Below, one piece after another: positions 46,678-58,750 of a stretch of DNA of 64,000 nt. The first letter of the stretch is position 1; each line of letters opens with the position of its first letter. The notes beneath the pieces are model-generated. The model worked only from the letters and a program-made list of their open reading frames with translations. It was not told where the DNA came from and made no database searches. The stretch is from contig NZ_QJJJ01000012.1 of the NCBI RefSeq assembly GCF_003201865.1, positions 62,001-126,000 on the forward strand, read 5' to 3'. The position numbers and the translations under genes were made by a program. The DNA is from Methylobacterium sp. B4. GTDB taxonomy: Bacteria; Pseudomonadota; Alphaproteobacteria; Rhizobiales; Beijerinckiaceae.

Positions 46678-49041
46678 TTGTCGGAAGTGGAGTCGGAAGT
46701 CGCCGCCCGGGACGTGGAGGCGGAGGCCGAGGAGACCAGCCTTGCCACGGAGCGGGGCGTGCGCAGCGAGTCGGCCCGCGCCCGGACCGCCCGCGCTGCC
46801 CGCATCCTCGCCGCCGAGAAGGCCGCCGAGAAGCCGGCCGAGCCCGATACGGCCGGGGAAGCCGAGGCGGCGGAGGCTGCCCGCGAGCCGGTGCTGGAAG
46901 CCGGCCGCTCCCTGCGGCACTCCCCCGAGCGCTTCGTGAACCGCGAGCTGTCCTGGCTCCAGTTCAATCGCCGGGTGCTGGAGGAATCCTCCAATCCGAA
47001 CCATCCGCTCCTGGAGCAGCTGCGCTTCCTCTCGATCTCGGCCAACAATCTGGACGAGTTCTTCATGGTGCGCGTGGCCGGCCTGCACGATCAGGTCCGC
47101 GCCGGTCTCGTCGTGCCCTCTCAGGACGGCCTGACCCCCTCCGAGCAGCTCGCCCGCATCGGCACCGAGGTTTCGCGGCTGGCCCTCGACCAGCAGGATC
47201 GCTGGCGGGTGCTGCGGGAGGAGCTGAACACGGCCGGCATCCACCTCGCCGAGCCTGTCGAGCTGTCGGACGCGCATCTGGCGTGGCTCGACGACTACTT
47301 CCTGTCCTACATCTTCCCGGTGCTGACGCCGCTCGCCATCGATCCGGCGCATCCCTTCCCGTTCATCCCGAATCTGGGCTTCACGGTCGCGCTGATGATG
47401 GTGCGGCCCCGCGACGGGCGGACCCTGCGCGCGCTGATCCGTCTGCCGTCCCTGCTCGACCGCTTCGTGCGCCTGCCCGACGTGGCCGGGGACGGCACCG
47501 CCCGCTTCATCGCCATCGAGCAGGTGATCGCGAAATACGCGAGCCGGCTCTTCCCCGGCTACTCGCTCAAAGGGCAGGGTGCCTTCCGCGTCGTGCGCGA
47601 CTCCGATCTGGAAATCGAGGAGGAGGCCGAAGACCTCGTCCTGCACTTCGAATCCGCGATCAAGCGCCGCCGCCGCGGCGTCGTCATCCGCCTGGAGGTC
47701 GAGGCGGGCATGACGGAGGAGCTGCGCGCCTTCGTCGCCGACGAGCTGGAGATGGCGCCCGACTCGGTCTTCGTGGTCGAGGGGATGCTGGCGCTCAACG
47801 AGCTCTCGCAGATCGTAGGGATCGACCGGCCCGATCTCAAGTTCAAGCCCTACAACCCGCGCTTCCCCGAGCGCATTCGGGAGTCGGGCGGCGACGTTTT
47901 CGCCGCGATCCGGCAGAAGGACTTCATCGTCCACCACCCCTACGAGTCGTTCGACTCCGTGGTGCAGTTCCTCGCGCAGGCCGCCCGCGACCCGAACGTG
48001 GTGGCGATCAAGCAGACGCTCTACCGCACCTCGTCGAATTCGCCGATCGTGGCCGCGCTGGCGGAAGCCGCGGAGGCCGGCAAGTCGGTGACCGCGCTCG
48101 TCGAGCTGAAGGCCCGCTTCGATGAGGAGGCCAATATCCGCTGGGCGCGAAACCTCGAGAAGGCGGGCGCGCAGGTGGTGTTCGGCTTCGTCGAGCTGAA
48201 GACCCACGCCAAGCTCTCGATGGTGGTGCGCCGGGAGGGCGACCGCCTCGTCACCTACTGCCATCTCGGGACGGGCAATTATCACCCGATCACCGCCCGC
48301 ATCTACACGGACCTGTCCTTCTTCACCGCCGACCCGGCCATTGCCCGGGACGTCTCGCGCATCTTCAACTTCGTCACCGGCTACGCCGAGCCGGCGGAAC
48401 TGGAGCGCATGGCGGTCTCGCCGCTGACCCTGAAGCCGCGTCTGCTTCAGCATATCGAGGAGGAGATCGCCCATGCCCGGGCCGGGCGTCCGGCGGCGAT
48501 CTGGATCAAGTGCAACTCGCTGGTCGATGCGCAGATCATCGACGCGCTCTACGATGCGAGCGCGGAGGGTGTGCAGATCGACTGCATCGTGCGCGGCATC
48601 TGCTGCCTGCGACCGGGCATCCCGGGCCTGTCCGAAACGATCCGGGTGAAGTCGATCGTCGGGCGCTTCCTCGAGCACGAGCGCGTCTACGCCTTCGGCA
48701 ACGGCGCCGGGCTGCCGCATCCGAAGGCCACCGTCTACATCTCCTCGGCCGACCTGATGCAGCGCAACCTCGACCGGCGGGTCGAGGCTCTGCTGCCCAT
48801 CACCAATCCGACTGTGCACCAGCAGGTGCTCGACCAGATCATGCTGGCCAACCTCCTCGACAACAGACAGAGCTGGCGTGTACTGGCGTCGGGTGCCAGC
48901 GAGCGGATCGGCCCCGCGGAGGGGGAGGAACCGTTCAATGCGCACAAGTATTTCATGACGAATCCGAGCCTGTCCGGGCGCGGCAAGTCATCGAAGAAAT
49001 CGAGCCCACGGGCGCTCAGCCGCCGCGCCCAGCGGTCCTGA
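46678..49041 (+). CDS. ppk1: Polyphosphate kinase 1
   Basis: Polymerises the gamma-phosphate of ATP into polyphosphate at the inner membrane; 787 residues. The conserved body starts at about residue 80 ([20 protein letters not shown]). The histidine that becomes phosphorylated is probably in the PLD-like block [16 protein letters not shown] (His510); [19 protein letters not shown] and [20 protein letters not shown] are also present. About 80 N-terminal residues are Ala/Glu-rich and not part of the family. The start is TTG at 46678 with GGAAGGGAG upstream. An exopolyphosphatase gene follows 83 bp later. Confidence 0.96.
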   Translation: MSEVESEVAARDVEAEAEETSLATERGVRSESARARTARAARILAAEKAAEKPAEPDTAGEAEAAEAAREPVLEAGRSLRHSPERFVNRELSWLQFNRRVLEESSNPNHPLLEQLRFLSISANNLDEFFMVRVAGLHDQVRAGLVVPSQDGLTPSEQLARIGTEVSRLALDQQDRWRVLREELNTAGIHLAEPVELSDAHLAWLDDYFLSYIFPVLTPLAIDPAHPFPFIPNLGFTVALMMVRPRDGRTLRALIRLPSLLDRFVRLPDVAGDGTARFIAIEQVIAKYASRLFPGYSLKGQGAFRVVRDSDLEIEEEAEDLVLHFESAIKRRRRGVVIRLEVEAGMTEELRAFVADELEMAPDSVFVVEGMLALNELSQIVGIDRPDLKFKPYNPRFPERIRESGGDVFAAIRQKDFIVHHPYESFDSVVQFLAQAARDPNVVAIKQTLYRTSSNSPIVAALAEAAEAGKSVTALVELKARFDEEANIRWARNLEKAGAQVVFGFVELKTHAKLSMVVRREGDRLVTYCHLGTGNYHPITARIYTDLSFFTADPAIARDVSRIFNFVTGYAEPAELERMAVSPLTLKPRLLQHIEEEIAHARAGRPAAIWIKCNSLVDAQIIDALYDASAEGVQIDCIVRGICCLRPGIPGLSETIRVKSIVGRFLEHERVYAFGNGAGLPHPKATVYISSADLMQRNLDRRVEALLPITNPTVHQQVLDQIMLANLLDNRQSWRVLASGASERIGPAEGEEPFNAHKYFMTNPSLSGRGKSSKKSSPRALSRRAQRS

Positions 49042-49124
49042 CGACGACCTGATCCGGGCCGGCGATCGGCCCGGCACCATCGTGAGCGCTCCGCCTGCGG
49101 GGCACTGCCCTCGAAGGGGGATGC

Positions 49125-50678
49125 ATGGGTCCGACACGTCCCCACCTGACGCTTGCCCACTCGGTCGAACGGCCGGCCCCTATGACGATTGGCATGACGG
49201 TCGAACCTGTCGCGATCATCGATATCGGCTCGAACTCGGTGCGGCTCGTCGCCTATGACGGGCTCCAGCGCGCACCGACGCCGCTCTACAACGAGAAGGT
49301 CCTGTGCGGGCTCGGCCGCAGCGTCTTCTCCACGGGCCGCCTCAACGAGGATTCCGTGCAGCGGGCGCTCGCCGCCCTGCGCCGCTTCCGCGTCCTGTGC
49401 GACACCATGCGGATCGAGCGCATCTTCGTGCTGGCCACCGCCGCGGCGCGGGACGCGGCCAACGGCCCCGCTTTCCTGGAGGCGGCTCGCGCGGCGCTCG
49501 GCCAGGAGATCCAGCTGCTCTCCGGCCGACGCGAGGCCGAATTGTCGGCGCTCGGCGTCGTCTCGGGCTTCTACGCGCCCGACGGCGTGGTGGGCGATCT
49601 CGGCGGCGGCTCGCTGGAACTGGTCGATGTCAGGGGTACAACGGTGGGGCAGGGCGTGACCATGCCGCTCGGCGGCCTGGCCCTCCAGGATCTCTCCGAG
49701 GGCTCTCTCAAGAAGGCGCGCAAGCTCGCCCGCGACCATCTGAAGAAGGCCGAGCCGCAGCTCGACACCCTGCGCGGGCGCACCTTCTACGCCGTCGGCG
49801 GGACGTGGCGGGCGCTGGCCCGCCTGCATCAGGCCGCCCGGCAATACCCGCTCCACGTCATGCACGGCTACGCGGTGGAGCCTTCCGACGAGCTGAGCTT
49901 CCTCGAAATGGTGGAGGCGAGCGACGCCGCGACCCTGCAGGAGGTCGAGACCATCTCCGAGGCGCGCCGGCCGCTGCTGGCCTTCGGCGCGGTGGTGCTG
50001 GAGGAGATCATCCGCCTGGGCAAACCCCGCGAGATCGCGATCTCCGCCTTCGGCGTGCGCGAGGGCCTGCTGTTCGAGCAACTCGACCGCGAGACGCGCC
50101 TGACCGACCCGCTGATCGTCTCGGCCCAGGAGCTGAACCTGCAGCGTGCCCGCTCCCCCGATCACGGCGAGGAACTGCGCGACTGGACCGACCACTTCAT
50201 CACGAGCCTCGACGGCCCCGAGACGGCGGGCGAGCGCCGCCTGCGTCACGCGGCCTGCCTGCTCTCCGACATCGGCTGGCGGGCCCATCCCGATTATCGC
50301 GGCGAGCAGAGCCTCAACGTGCTGGCCAACGCCGCCTTCGCCGGCATCGACCATCCCGGCCGAGCCTACCTCGCGCTGTCGGGCTATTTCCGCCACGAGG
50401 GCGTGGCGCCGGAGAAGGCGAGTCAGACCCTGCGCACGCTCGCCGGCCCCCGGCTGTTCGACCGCGCCCGTCTCGTCGGCGCCCTCATGCGCGTCGCCTT
50501 CCCGGTCTCGGCCGGAATGGCCGGTCCGCTCAAGCGGATGCCGGTCGCGGTGGAGGACGGCAAGGTCGTTCTGCGCCTGCCCGCCGAGTGGGCCGAACTC
50601 AACGGCGAGCGCCTGCTGAGCCGCGTGCGCGGGCTCGGCCGCGTGGTCGGTCTCGACGGGCGGGTCGAGGTCGGCTGA
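49125..50678 (+). CDS. ppx: Exopolyphosphatase / guanosine pentaphosphatase (Ppx/GppA)
   Basis: Removes terminal phosphate from polyphosphate and possibly pppGpp; 517 residues. The ASKHA-fold phosphate motifs are VAIIDIGSNSVRLVAYDG (about 28-45) and VVGDLGGGSLELVDVRG (about 153-169), with ATAAARDAANGPAFLEA between. The C-terminal part is HD-like (RRLRHAACLLSDIGWRAHPD, FAGIDHPGRAYLALSGYFRH). The ATG at 49125 has GGGGGA upstream; an internal ATG at 49182 or 49194 could also be used. It forms an operon with ppk1. Confidence 0.95.
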   Translation: MGPTRPHLTLAHSVERPAPMTIGMTVEPVAIIDIGSNSVRLVAYDGLQRAPTPLYNEKVLCGLGRSVFSTGRLNEDSVQRALAALRRFRVLCDTMRIERIFVLATAAARDAANGPAFLEAARAALGQEIQLLSGRREAELSALGVVSGFYAPDGVVGDLGGGSLELVDVRGTTVGQGVTMPLGGLALQDLSEGSLKKARKLARDHLKKAEPQLDTLRGRTFYAVGGTWRALARLHQAARQYPLHVMHGYAVEPSDELSFLEMVEASDAATLQEVETISEARRPLLAFGAVVLEEIIRLGKPREIAISAFGVREGLLFEQLDRETRLTDPLIVSAQELNLQRARSPDHGEELRDWTDHFITSLDGPETAGERRLRHAACLLSDIGWRAHPDYRGEQSLNVLANAAFAGIDHPGRAYLALSGYFRHEGVAPEKASQTLRTLAGPRLFDRARLVGALMRVAFPVSAGMAGPLKRMPVAVEDGKVVLRLPAEWAELNGERLLSRVRGLGRVVGLDGRVEVG

Positions 50679-50713
50679 GGCGAAGTCTGCTCGCGAAGGA
50701 TAGAGAGCCGGCC

Positions 50714-51013
50714 TCAGCCCGAGAGGCGCGTATGGGCCACCGCGATCTCCCGCTCCGCATCGGCCATCAGGTAGGCGATGCGCGGACCGTCGAGTTTGGC
50801 GTCGGCCAGGCGCTGGCGCAGGTCGGCCTCGTAGCTCTTCTGCTCGGCGCGCCGGACCGGCGGCAGCAGGCGCAGCAGCATCGGGCTGGCGATTTCGCTG
50901 CGCACGAGGCCGCGATGGTTGGCGAGCCGCCGCAGGCTGGTGGCGAGATCTTCCAGCTTCGATTCCGGCCGATACTGGCGGGCGGAAACGCGGGCGCTGC
51001 CGGGCTGAGACAT
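50714..51013 (-). CDS. Small hypothetical protein (99 residues)
   Basis: Starts MSQPGSARVSARQYRPESKL and is helical (LEDLATSLRRLANHRGLVRS, EADLRQRLADAKLDGPRIAY, ADAEREIAVAHTRL). It has no cysteine, signal peptide or known domain. GC3 bias is strong and AAGAAGG stands before the ATG at 51013, so I consider it real. It lies convergent to ppx. Confidence 0.6.
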   Translation of the reverse strand: MSQPGSARVSARQYRPESKLEDLATSLRRLANHRGLVRSEIASPMLLRLLPPVRRAEQKSYEADLRQRLADAKLDGPRIAYLMADAEREIAVAHTRLSG

Positions 51014-51432
51014 GGTGCAACCTTCTTGCGATACTCTGCGAGACGGTAACCTGCCCCCGATTTGTTTTTCCTTGCGAAAGACCGTTAACGCCTTGCGCGG
51101 GCTCAGACCGGCTCGCCCCGGTCCGGGCGCGACGCCGGGCCGGGGAGAGATGCGGGAGGTAGGTGGGCCTTGCGCCGGGATCGCGGTTCCTGTTCCCCGC
51201 GCCCCCGACACACCTGCAGCCGCTCGGCCCACTGAGCGTCACAGGAACGGTGCAGAGAACTGGTCCGCACCGCCCCGTCACTGCCGGCCCCGTTGCCACG
51301 CAGGCCCGAGAGGGCTCGCGAAACCATCGGACGCATCGGCCCCGGGGAGGGCCGATGTAGAGGCCCGCGCCGCCGCGGGCAACCGCGCCGGCGCGCTGTC
51401 GCGCGACTGCGACGCTTCGCCCGCGCTCTGGC
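51014..51432. other. Intergenic region between aspartate aminotransferase and the 99-residue ORF
   Basis: A 419-bp gap on one transcribed strand. No credible gene or structured RNA signature was found. AT-richer sequence at 51035-51090 (GATTTGTTTTTCCTTGCG, plus strand) is the likely promoter of the downstream hypothetical. Confidence 0.4.
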
Positions 51433-53099
<1,667 letters not shown>

Positions 53100-55082
53100 A
53101 TGAAGAAGAACAAGGTCATCACGGCCGAGGAAGCGATCGCGCTGATCCGCGAGAACGACGTCCTGACCACGACCGGCTTCGTCCAGAGTTGCATCCCGGA
53201 GGCTTTGCACGCCGCTCTCGAAAAACGCTTCGTCGAGACCGGAAGTCCGCGCGGCTTGACCCTGATCATGACCGCGGGCGCAGGCGACTCGAAGGGCCTC
53301 GGCACCGGCCGCCTCCACCATGACGGCCTGCTCACCCGCGTCATCGCCGCCAATTTCGGGCGCATGCCCAAGGTGGCCCAGGCCGCGCAGGCCAACCTGA
53401 TCCGCGGCTACAACCTGCCGCAGGGCGTCATCTCCCAGCTCTACCGCGCTTGCGCCGCCGGCCAGCCCGGGCTGTTCTCGAAGGTGGGCCTGAAGACCTA
53501 CGTCGATCCGCGCCACGGCGGCGCCAAGGTCAACGATCTGACCACCGAGGACATCGTCAAGCTCGTCGAGGTCGATGGCGAGGAGTGGCTGTTCTACACC
53601 GCCACCAAGATCGACGTGGCCTTCATCCGCGCCACCTCCGCCGACCCATCGGGCAACCTCTCCTTCGAGAAGGAGGCACTGACCCTCGACTGCCTCGCCC
53701 AGGCCATGGCTGCGCGCAACAACGGCGGCATCGTCGTCGCCCAGGTCGAGCGCATCGTCGACGACGGCTACCTGCTGCCTAAGGACGTGCGCGTCCCCGG
53801 CATCCTCGTCGATTGCGTCGTCGTGGCCGAGCCCGAGATGCACCGCATGAACTACGGCGTGATGTACGACGCCGCGCTCGCGGGCGAGATCCGCGTACCC
53901 GTCACCGGCATCAAGCGGATGCCGCTCAACGAGCGCAAGATCATCGCCCGCCGCGCCGCCTTCGAACTGCCGCCCAACGGCGTGGTCAATCTCGGCGTCG
54001 GCGCGCCCGAGGGCATCTCCTCCGTCGCCAACGAGGAGAAGATCACCCCCTACATCACGCTGACCACGGAAGCCGGCGCGGTCGGCGGCGTGCTGGCCTC
54101 GGGGTCGAGCTTCGGTGCGGCGACGAACGCCGACTGCATCATCGACCAGAACCAGATGTTCGACTTCTACGACGGCGGCGGCCTCGACATGACCTGTCTC
54201 GGCATGGCCGAGTGCGACGGCGCGGGCAACGTCAACACCTCGAAGTTCGGAGGTAAGCTCAACGGCTGCGGCGGCTTCATCAACATCTCGCAGAACGCCC
54301 GCTCGGTCGTCTTCGCGGGCACCTTCACCGCGGGCGGCCTGGAGATCGCCGTGCAGGACGGTCAGGTGAAGATTGTCACCGAGGGCCGGGCCCGCAAATT
54401 CGTCACGCAGGTCCAGCAGAACACCTTCTCCGGCCCCTACGCGGTGGAGCGCTCGCAGCCCGTCATCTACGTGACCGAGCGCTGCGTCTTCCAGCTCACG
54501 AAGGAGGGGCTGGAGCTGATCGAGGTGGCGCCCGGCATCGACATCGAGCGCGACATCCTCGCCCACATGGATTTCGCGCCCGTGGTGCGCAATCCGGTGA
54601 CGATGGACGCGCGCATCTTCCGCGACGAGCCGATGGATCTGATCTCGGACCTGCTTAACCTCGATCTCAAGTCGCGGGTCAGCCTGGATGCCGAGCGCAA
54701 CATCCTCTTCATCAACCTGGAGGGCTGGTACTGCCGGGTGAAGAGCGACATGGACGAGCTGCGCATGACCATCGTCGAGGCCTGCCGCAAGGCCGGCCAG
54801 CGGGTCAACGCCGTGATCAACCACGACGGCTTCCGGCTCAACGAGAACCTCTACGACGACTATGCCGGGATGATCCAATATCTCCAGGCGAACTACTACG
54901 CGACCACGACCCGCTACGCGACCAGCGCCTTCCTGCGCCTGAAGATGGAGGAGGCGCTGACCAAGCGCGGCGTCGCCCCCCACGTCTTCGAGCGCAAGGA
55001 GGAGGCCCAGGCCTTCCTCGGCACCACCGAGGACAAGAAGGCGCGCAAGATGATCTCGCCGGCCGTAGCCTCAGCCGCCTGA
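53100..55082 (+). CDS. Family I CoA-transferase (acyl-CoA:acetate/3-ketoacid type, YdiF-like, long form)
   Basis: A 660-residue enzyme with alpha- and beta-type halves fused. The alpha half holds VITAEEAIALIRENDVLTTT and GLTLIMTAGAGDSKGLGTGR; the beta half has NLGVGAPEGISSVANEEKI and the catalytic glutamate Glu324 in YITLTTEAGAVGGVLASG. YdiF relatives have about 530 residues. Here about 125 extra residues follow (from about DLKSRVSLDAERNILFINLE) as a distinct C-terminal domain. It would transfer CoA between acyl donors and acetate or propionate. The substrate cannot be read from sequence. The ATG at 53100 is preceded by GGAGGAC. Confidence 0.9.
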   Translation: MKKNKVITAEEAIALIRENDVLTTTGFVQSCIPEALHAALEKRFVETGSPRGLTLIMTAGAGDSKGLGTGRLHHDGLLTRVIAANFGRMPKVAQAAQANLIRGYNLPQGVISQLYRACAAGQPGLFSKVGLKTYVDPRHGGAKVNDLTTEDIVKLVEVDGEEWLFYTATKIDVAFIRATSADPSGNLSFEKEALTLDCLAQAMAARNNGGIVVAQVERIVDDGYLLPKDVRVPGILVDCVVVAEPEMHRMNYGVMYDAALAGEIRVPVTGIKRMPLNERKIIARRAAFELPPNGVVNLGVGAPEGISSVANEEKITPYITLTTEAGAVGGVLASGSSFGAATNADCIIDQNQMFDFYDGGGLDMTCLGMAECDGAGNVNTSKFGGKLNGCGGFINISQNARSVVFAGTFTAGGLEIAVQDGQVKIVTEGRARKFVTQVQQNTFSGPYAVERSQPVIYVTERCVFQLTKEGLELIEVAPGIDIERDILAHMDFAPVVRNPVTMDARIFRDEPMDLISDLLNLDLKSRVSLDAERNILFINLEGWYCRVKSDMDELRMTIVEACRKAGQRVNAVINHDGFRLNENLYDDYAGMIQYLQANYYATTTRYATSAFLRLKMEEALTKRGVAPHVFERKEEAQAFLGTTEDKKARKMISPAVASAA

Positions 55083-55117
55083 ACGCTCCCTCCGCGCGAG
55101 GGGCCGCCACGCCGCCC

Positions 55118-55376
55118 GCTGCTTCTTCGTCCGTTCTGGGCGAGGTCGTCGGGATCGAGGACCATTGGGAGCGCAGCACGCTGCGCTCCAGGCGGCCGGT
55201 GCGCGGCGGGATGGCCGATCAGATCCGGCTCGACGTGCTCGGGCTCGGGATCGAGCAGACGATCCGGCATCCGGGACAGACACGGCGCGAGCCCCGACAC
55301 CGCGGATCGCCCGCGCATGGTCCAGTACGTCAACCGTTACGCGCCGAACGCGGTCGAGCAGGGCGTGTGGCTCTGA
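55118..55376 (+). pseudogene. Probable decayed coding sequence with one frameshift
   Basis: Two adjoining frames have strong coding-type GC3. The first reads VVGIEDHWERSTLRSRR, then MADQIRLDVLGLGIEQTIRH (55142 to about 55280). The second, one frame over, reads DTADRPRMVQYVNRYAPNAV, then EQGVWL and a stop at 55374-55376. Neither half has a start codon giving a full gene. I do not recognise the family. A single indel near 55285-55295 would join them. Confidence 0.4.
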
Positions 55377-55792
55377 CTTGTTTCATCCGTCATCCCGCCT
55401 TTCTCCTGCGTCCGGCTCCAACGGTTGCTGTCCTCCACGTCGTTCGTCCCGCCGCAGGTGTCGGGAGAGCCGTCTTTCGCTGCATGCGGTGCTGCCGACG
55501 GCGACCGAGCGGAGATCGAGGCCGTCGTCGGTCGTGCCCCTCAGCCGGAGCGTTCGGTCCTCGCCCGGGTCACGCGCTGACTGGTCAGGGATGGCGAGCC
55601 TGACGCCGGGGGCCTGGCAGGTCTTCACGCGATCACCTTCGCTTGCCGGATGGCTCGGACAAGCCGGGAGGCTCATGGCGAGTACATCGCGCTCCGGGCG
55701 CCACTGGGGAAAAGTTGTCGTTTCGGCGCCACCGTTTTCACGTTTGTTAAGTGCCTTGTTTCAAGCCTACCGACCTCTGTCGGGGGTCCACA
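55377..55792. other. Gene-free stretch upstream of the chemotaxis receptor
   Basis: No credible ORF. The last 90 bp (from about 55700: GGGGAAAAGTTGTCGTTTCG, then CACGTTTGTTAAGTGCC) is AT-richer and is the probable promoter of the receptor gene. Confidence 0.4.
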
Positions 55793-57469
55793 ATGAGAAT
55801 CACGCTCAAGAACAGCCTCATGGGCCTGTTCGTCCTCATGCTGATCTTGTCCGTCGCACAGGGTGCCGTCGCCCTGATCAAACTCGATGATATCGAGGCG
55901 AAGACCGGTGCGCTTCTCGACAACACGATCCCGTCGATGAACGAGGCGAACCTCATCAATAGTCTCGTCATCCGCACCCGGCTCTGGCAGTTCCGCTACA
56001 TGACGGCGGAGAGCGAGGCCGCCAAGACCGAGAGTGCGGCCAAGGTCGCCGAGTTCATGCGGGACCGGGGCGCAAAGGTCGATGCCTACAACGCACTGGT
56101 CTCGTCGCCCGAGGAGCGTACGGCCTACGACGCCATGCGGACGAAGCTCGGCGTCCTGACATCCGATTGGGAGCGTCTGCGCGCGTTCCCTGCGGAGCGC
56201 TACGAGGAGGCGATGGCCGCCTTCCGCGGACCGATGAACACGAGCTACCTTGCCGCCTCGGCGTCCGTGCGCGCCCTCACCGACATCAATCTCGCGGCGA
56301 GCCGGGCGGCCGATGCCGGGATCCGGCAGGCGCAGACGGAAGCCACGCGCGTCACGGTGATCGTGCTCTGCGTCAGCCTCCTGACGGCGCTCGGGGCGAT
56401 GGCCTACTCCTTCCTCGGCGTCTCGCGCCCGATCGCGCGGATGAGCGCCGCCATGCGCCGCCTCGCCGAGGGCGACGCCGCCTCGCCGGTTCCCTACAGC
56501 CAGCGCCGCGACGAGATCGGCGAGATGTCGAGCGCCGTCGGCGTGTTCCGCGACAACATCCTCCGCACGCGGGCCCTGGAGGAGGAGACCGCGCTCGCCC
56601 GGGCCTCGGCCGAGGAGCAGCGCAAGGCCGGCATGCGCCAGATGGCCGACCGCTTCGAATCCGCCATCGGCGGCATCGTCGCCTCGGTCTCCTCCTCCGC
56701 CGGCGAGCTGCGGGCGACCGCCCAGACCATGAGCGCCAATGCCGAGGAGACCGCGGCCCAATCCGTCAGCGTCGCCGCGGCCGCCGAACAGGCCTCCAGC
56801 AACGTCAACACCGTGGCGGCGGCGGCCGAGGAACTCGGCTCGTCGGTCAGCGAGATCGGCCGGCAGGTCGCGGGCTCCGCCGATCTCGCCCAGGCCGCCG
56901 TCGGCGAGGCCAACGGCACCGCCGCCCTCGTCCAGGATCTCGCGCAGGCCGCCAGCCGCATCGGCGACGTCGTGAACCTGATCTCGTCGATCGCGGCCCA
57001 GACCAACCTTCTGGCGCTCAACGCCACGATCGAGGCGGCCCGCGCCGGTGCGGCGGGCCGCGGCTTCGCGGTCGTGGCCTCCGAGGTGAAGGAACTGGCG
57101 AGCCAGACCGCCCGGGCCACCGCCGAGATCTCGACCCAGATCAACCAGATCCAGGGATCGACCGATCAGGCGGTCTCGGCCATCGCCGGCATCGCCGACC
57201 GCATTCGCGAGATCAGCGGCGTCGCCACCGCGATCGCCTCGGCGGTCGAGCAGCAGGGCGCGGCGACCCAGGAGATCGTGCTCAACGTGGCGCAGGCGGC
57301 CACCGGAACCGGCGAGGTGACGGGCACCATCGCCAGCGTGGCGGGCGCGGCCGAGGAGACCGGCGCGGCGGCGAGCCAGATGCTCGCCTCGGCCTCCGCC
57401 CTGTCGCAGCAGGCCGATCACCTCGGCGCCGAGGTCACCCGCTTCCTGGCGACCGTCCGCGCCGCCTGA
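55793..57469 (+). CDS. Methyl-accepting chemotaxis protein
   Basis: A 558-residue receptor. TM1 is at about 7-30 ([20 protein letters not shown]), followed by a four-helix-bundle periplasmic sensor (about 31-185), TM2 at about 188-210, HAMP ([18 protein letters not shown]) and a long signalling hairpin with tip [20 protein letters not shown] / [20 protein letters not shown]. Ala/Glu/Gln-rich methylation helices flank the tip. The C-terminus lacks a NWETF-like CheR tether. No che genes are nearby, so it is an orphan receptor. The ATG at 55793 is preceded by GGGGG. Confidence 0.95.
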   Translation: MRITLKNSLMGLFVLMLILSVAQGAVALIKLDDIEAKTGALLDNTIPSMNEANLINSLVIRTRLWQFRYMTAESEAAKTESAAKVAEFMRDRGAKVDAYNALVSSPEERTAYDAMRTKLGVLTSDWERLRAFPAERYEEAMAAFRGPMNTSYLAASASVRALTDINLAASRAADAGIRQAQTEATRVTVIVLCVSLLTALGAMAYSFLGVSRPIARMSAAMRRLAEGDAASPVPYSQRRDEIGEMSSAVGVFRDNILRTRALEEETALARASAEEQRKAGMRQMADRFESAIGGIVASVSSSAGELRATAQTMSANAEETAAQSVSVAAAAEQASSNVNTVAAAAEELGSSVSEIGRQVAGSADLAQAAVGEANGTAALVQDLAQAASRIGDVVNLISSIAAQTNLLALNATIEAARAGAAGRGFAVVASEVKELASQTARATAEISTQINQIQGSTDQAVSAIAGIADRIREISGVATAIASAVEQQGAATQEIVLNVAQAATGTGEVTGTIASVAGAAEETGAAASQMLASASALSQQADHLGAEVTRFLATVRAA

Positions 57470-57508
57470 GCCGCGAGATTAAGGACCGAACCGCGGAGCG
57501 CTCGGATC

Positions 57509-57538
57509 GGGGCGGCCGGCTTCTTGCCATGCCGCCCC
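57509..57538 (+). terminator. Hairpin after the chemotaxis receptor gene
   Basis: GGGGCGGC (57509-57516) with GCCGCCCC (57531-57538), perfect 8-bp stem, 40 bp after the stop. Confidence 0.7.
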
Positions 57539-57577
57539 GTGTCTGCTAACGCCCCGCCCATTCCACACGCGGAGCCG

Positions 57578-57597
57578 GCCCCATGCCTGAATGGGGC
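57578..57597 (+). promoter_or_regulatory. Stem-loop in the rpsB leader
   Basis: GCCCCAT, loop GCCTGA, ATGGGGC, then GTTT, 69 bp before the rpsB start. The distance, the compact stem and a second GC-rich segment (GGTGGCCGGCC) before the Shine-Dalgarno resemble an attenuator or autoregulatory site; ribosomal protein S2 represses rpsB-tsf in E. coli through its leader. Confidence 0.45.
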
Positions 57598-57665
57598 GTT
57601 TCCGGTGGCCGGCCGATGGCCAGCTACTCCTCCGCGGCGGTATCAACCGGAGAGACCAAAGAATC

Positions 57666-58733
57666 ATGGCCGTCGATTTCTCTATGCGCCAGCTCCTCGA
57701 GGCCGGCGCCCATTTCGGGCACCAGTCGCACCGCTGGAACCCGAAGATGCAGACCTACATCTTCGGTACCCGTAACAACATCCACATCATCGACCTCGCC
57801 CAGACCGTGCCGGCGCTCCACGCCGCCCTCCAGGCGGTGAGCGACACGGTCGCTCGCGGCGGTCGCGTGCTGTTCGTCGGCACCAAGCGCCAGGCGGCGG
57901 ATTCCATCGCCGAGGCGGCCAAGCGCTCGGCCCAGTACTACGTCAACTCCCGCTGGCTCGGCGGCATGCTGACCAATTGGAAGACCATCTCCGGCTCGAT
58001 CCAGCGCCTGCGCAAGGTCGACGAGACGCTCGAAGGCGGGGCCGTCGGCCTCACCAAGAAGGAGCGCCTCATGCTGACCCGCGAGAAGGACAAGCTCGAG
58101 AAGGCACTCGGCGGCATCAAGGACATGGGCGGCGTGCCCGACCTGCTGTTCGTGATCGATACCAACAAGGAGCAGCTGGCGATCAAGGAGGCCCAGCGCC
58201 TCGGCATCCCGGTCGCCGCCATCGTCGACACGAACTGCAACCCGGACGGCATCTCCTACATCGTTCCGGCCAATGACGATGCCGGCCGCGCCATCGCGCT
58301 CTACTGCGACCTGATCGCCCGCGCGGCGATCGAGGGCATCGGCCGCGGCCAGGGCGCGCTCGGCATCGATGTCGGCGCCTCCGAGGAGCCGACCGCCGAG
58401 GAGCTGCCGCCGGCCAACGACGACGTCGCGGCCTCCGTCGCCTCCGACGCGATCGCCCCGGCCGACGTCGCCGCGCTGGCCGAGTCAACCGAGCATTTCG
58501 AGCAGCTCGCCGCGCCCCGCGGTGCGCCCGACGACCTGACCAAGCTGACCGGTGTCGGCCCGCAGCTCGTGCAGAAGCTCAACGATGCCGGCGTGTGGCA
58601 CTACTGGCAGATCGCCGCCATGCAGCCCGAGGACGTGGCCAAGCTCGATACGGACCTGAAGCTCAACGGCCGCATCGATCGCGACGGCTGGGTCTCGCAG
58701 TCCCGCGCCTTCGTCGAGGCCGCGGCCGCCTGA
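57666..58733 (+). CDS. rpsB: 30S ribosomal protein S2 with C-terminal helix-hairpin-helix extension
   Basis: A 355-residue small-subunit protein. The normal S2 body fills residues 1-230 ([60 protein letters not shown]). It continues through an acidic linker to a C-terminal domain of about 55 residues, [20 protein letters not shown] and [20 protein letters not shown], a helix-hairpin-helix-like fold often seen in alphaproteobacterial S2 and in some L21 proteins. E. coli S2 has 241 residues. GGAGAG precedes the ATG. It is first in rpsB-tsf-pyrH. Confidence 0.97.
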   Translation: MAVDFSMRQLLEAGAHFGHQSHRWNPKMQTYIFGTRNNIHIIDLAQTVPALHAALQAVSDTVARGGRVLFVGTKRQAADSIAEAAKRSAQYYVNSRWLGGMLTNWKTISGSIQRLRKVDETLEGGAVGLTKKERLMLTREKDKLEKALGGIKDMGGVPDLLFVIDTNKEQLAIKEAQRLGIPVAAIVDTNCNPDGISYIVPANDDAGRAIALYCDLIARAAIEGIGRGQGALGIDVGASEEPTAEELPPANDDVAASVASDAIAPADVAALAESTEHFEQLAAPRGAPDDLTKLTGVGPQLVQKLNDAGVWHYWQIAAMQPEDVAKLDTDLKLNGRIDRDGWVSQSRAFVEAAAA

Positions 58734-58750
58734 TCCTTCCCACGCGAGGC

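Noticed and set aside
46606..48945. 779-residue minus-strand frame antisense to ppk1
   Set aside because: Mirror frame of a conserved kinase with no domain of its own.
48735..51299. 854-residue minus-strand frame across ppx
   Set aside because: Long only because of GC-rich codon structure; the real minus-strand gene here is the 99-residue ORF at 50714-51013.
55383..55676. 97-residue minus-strand ORF
   Set aside because: No Shine-Dalgarno, no motif, poor codon bias.
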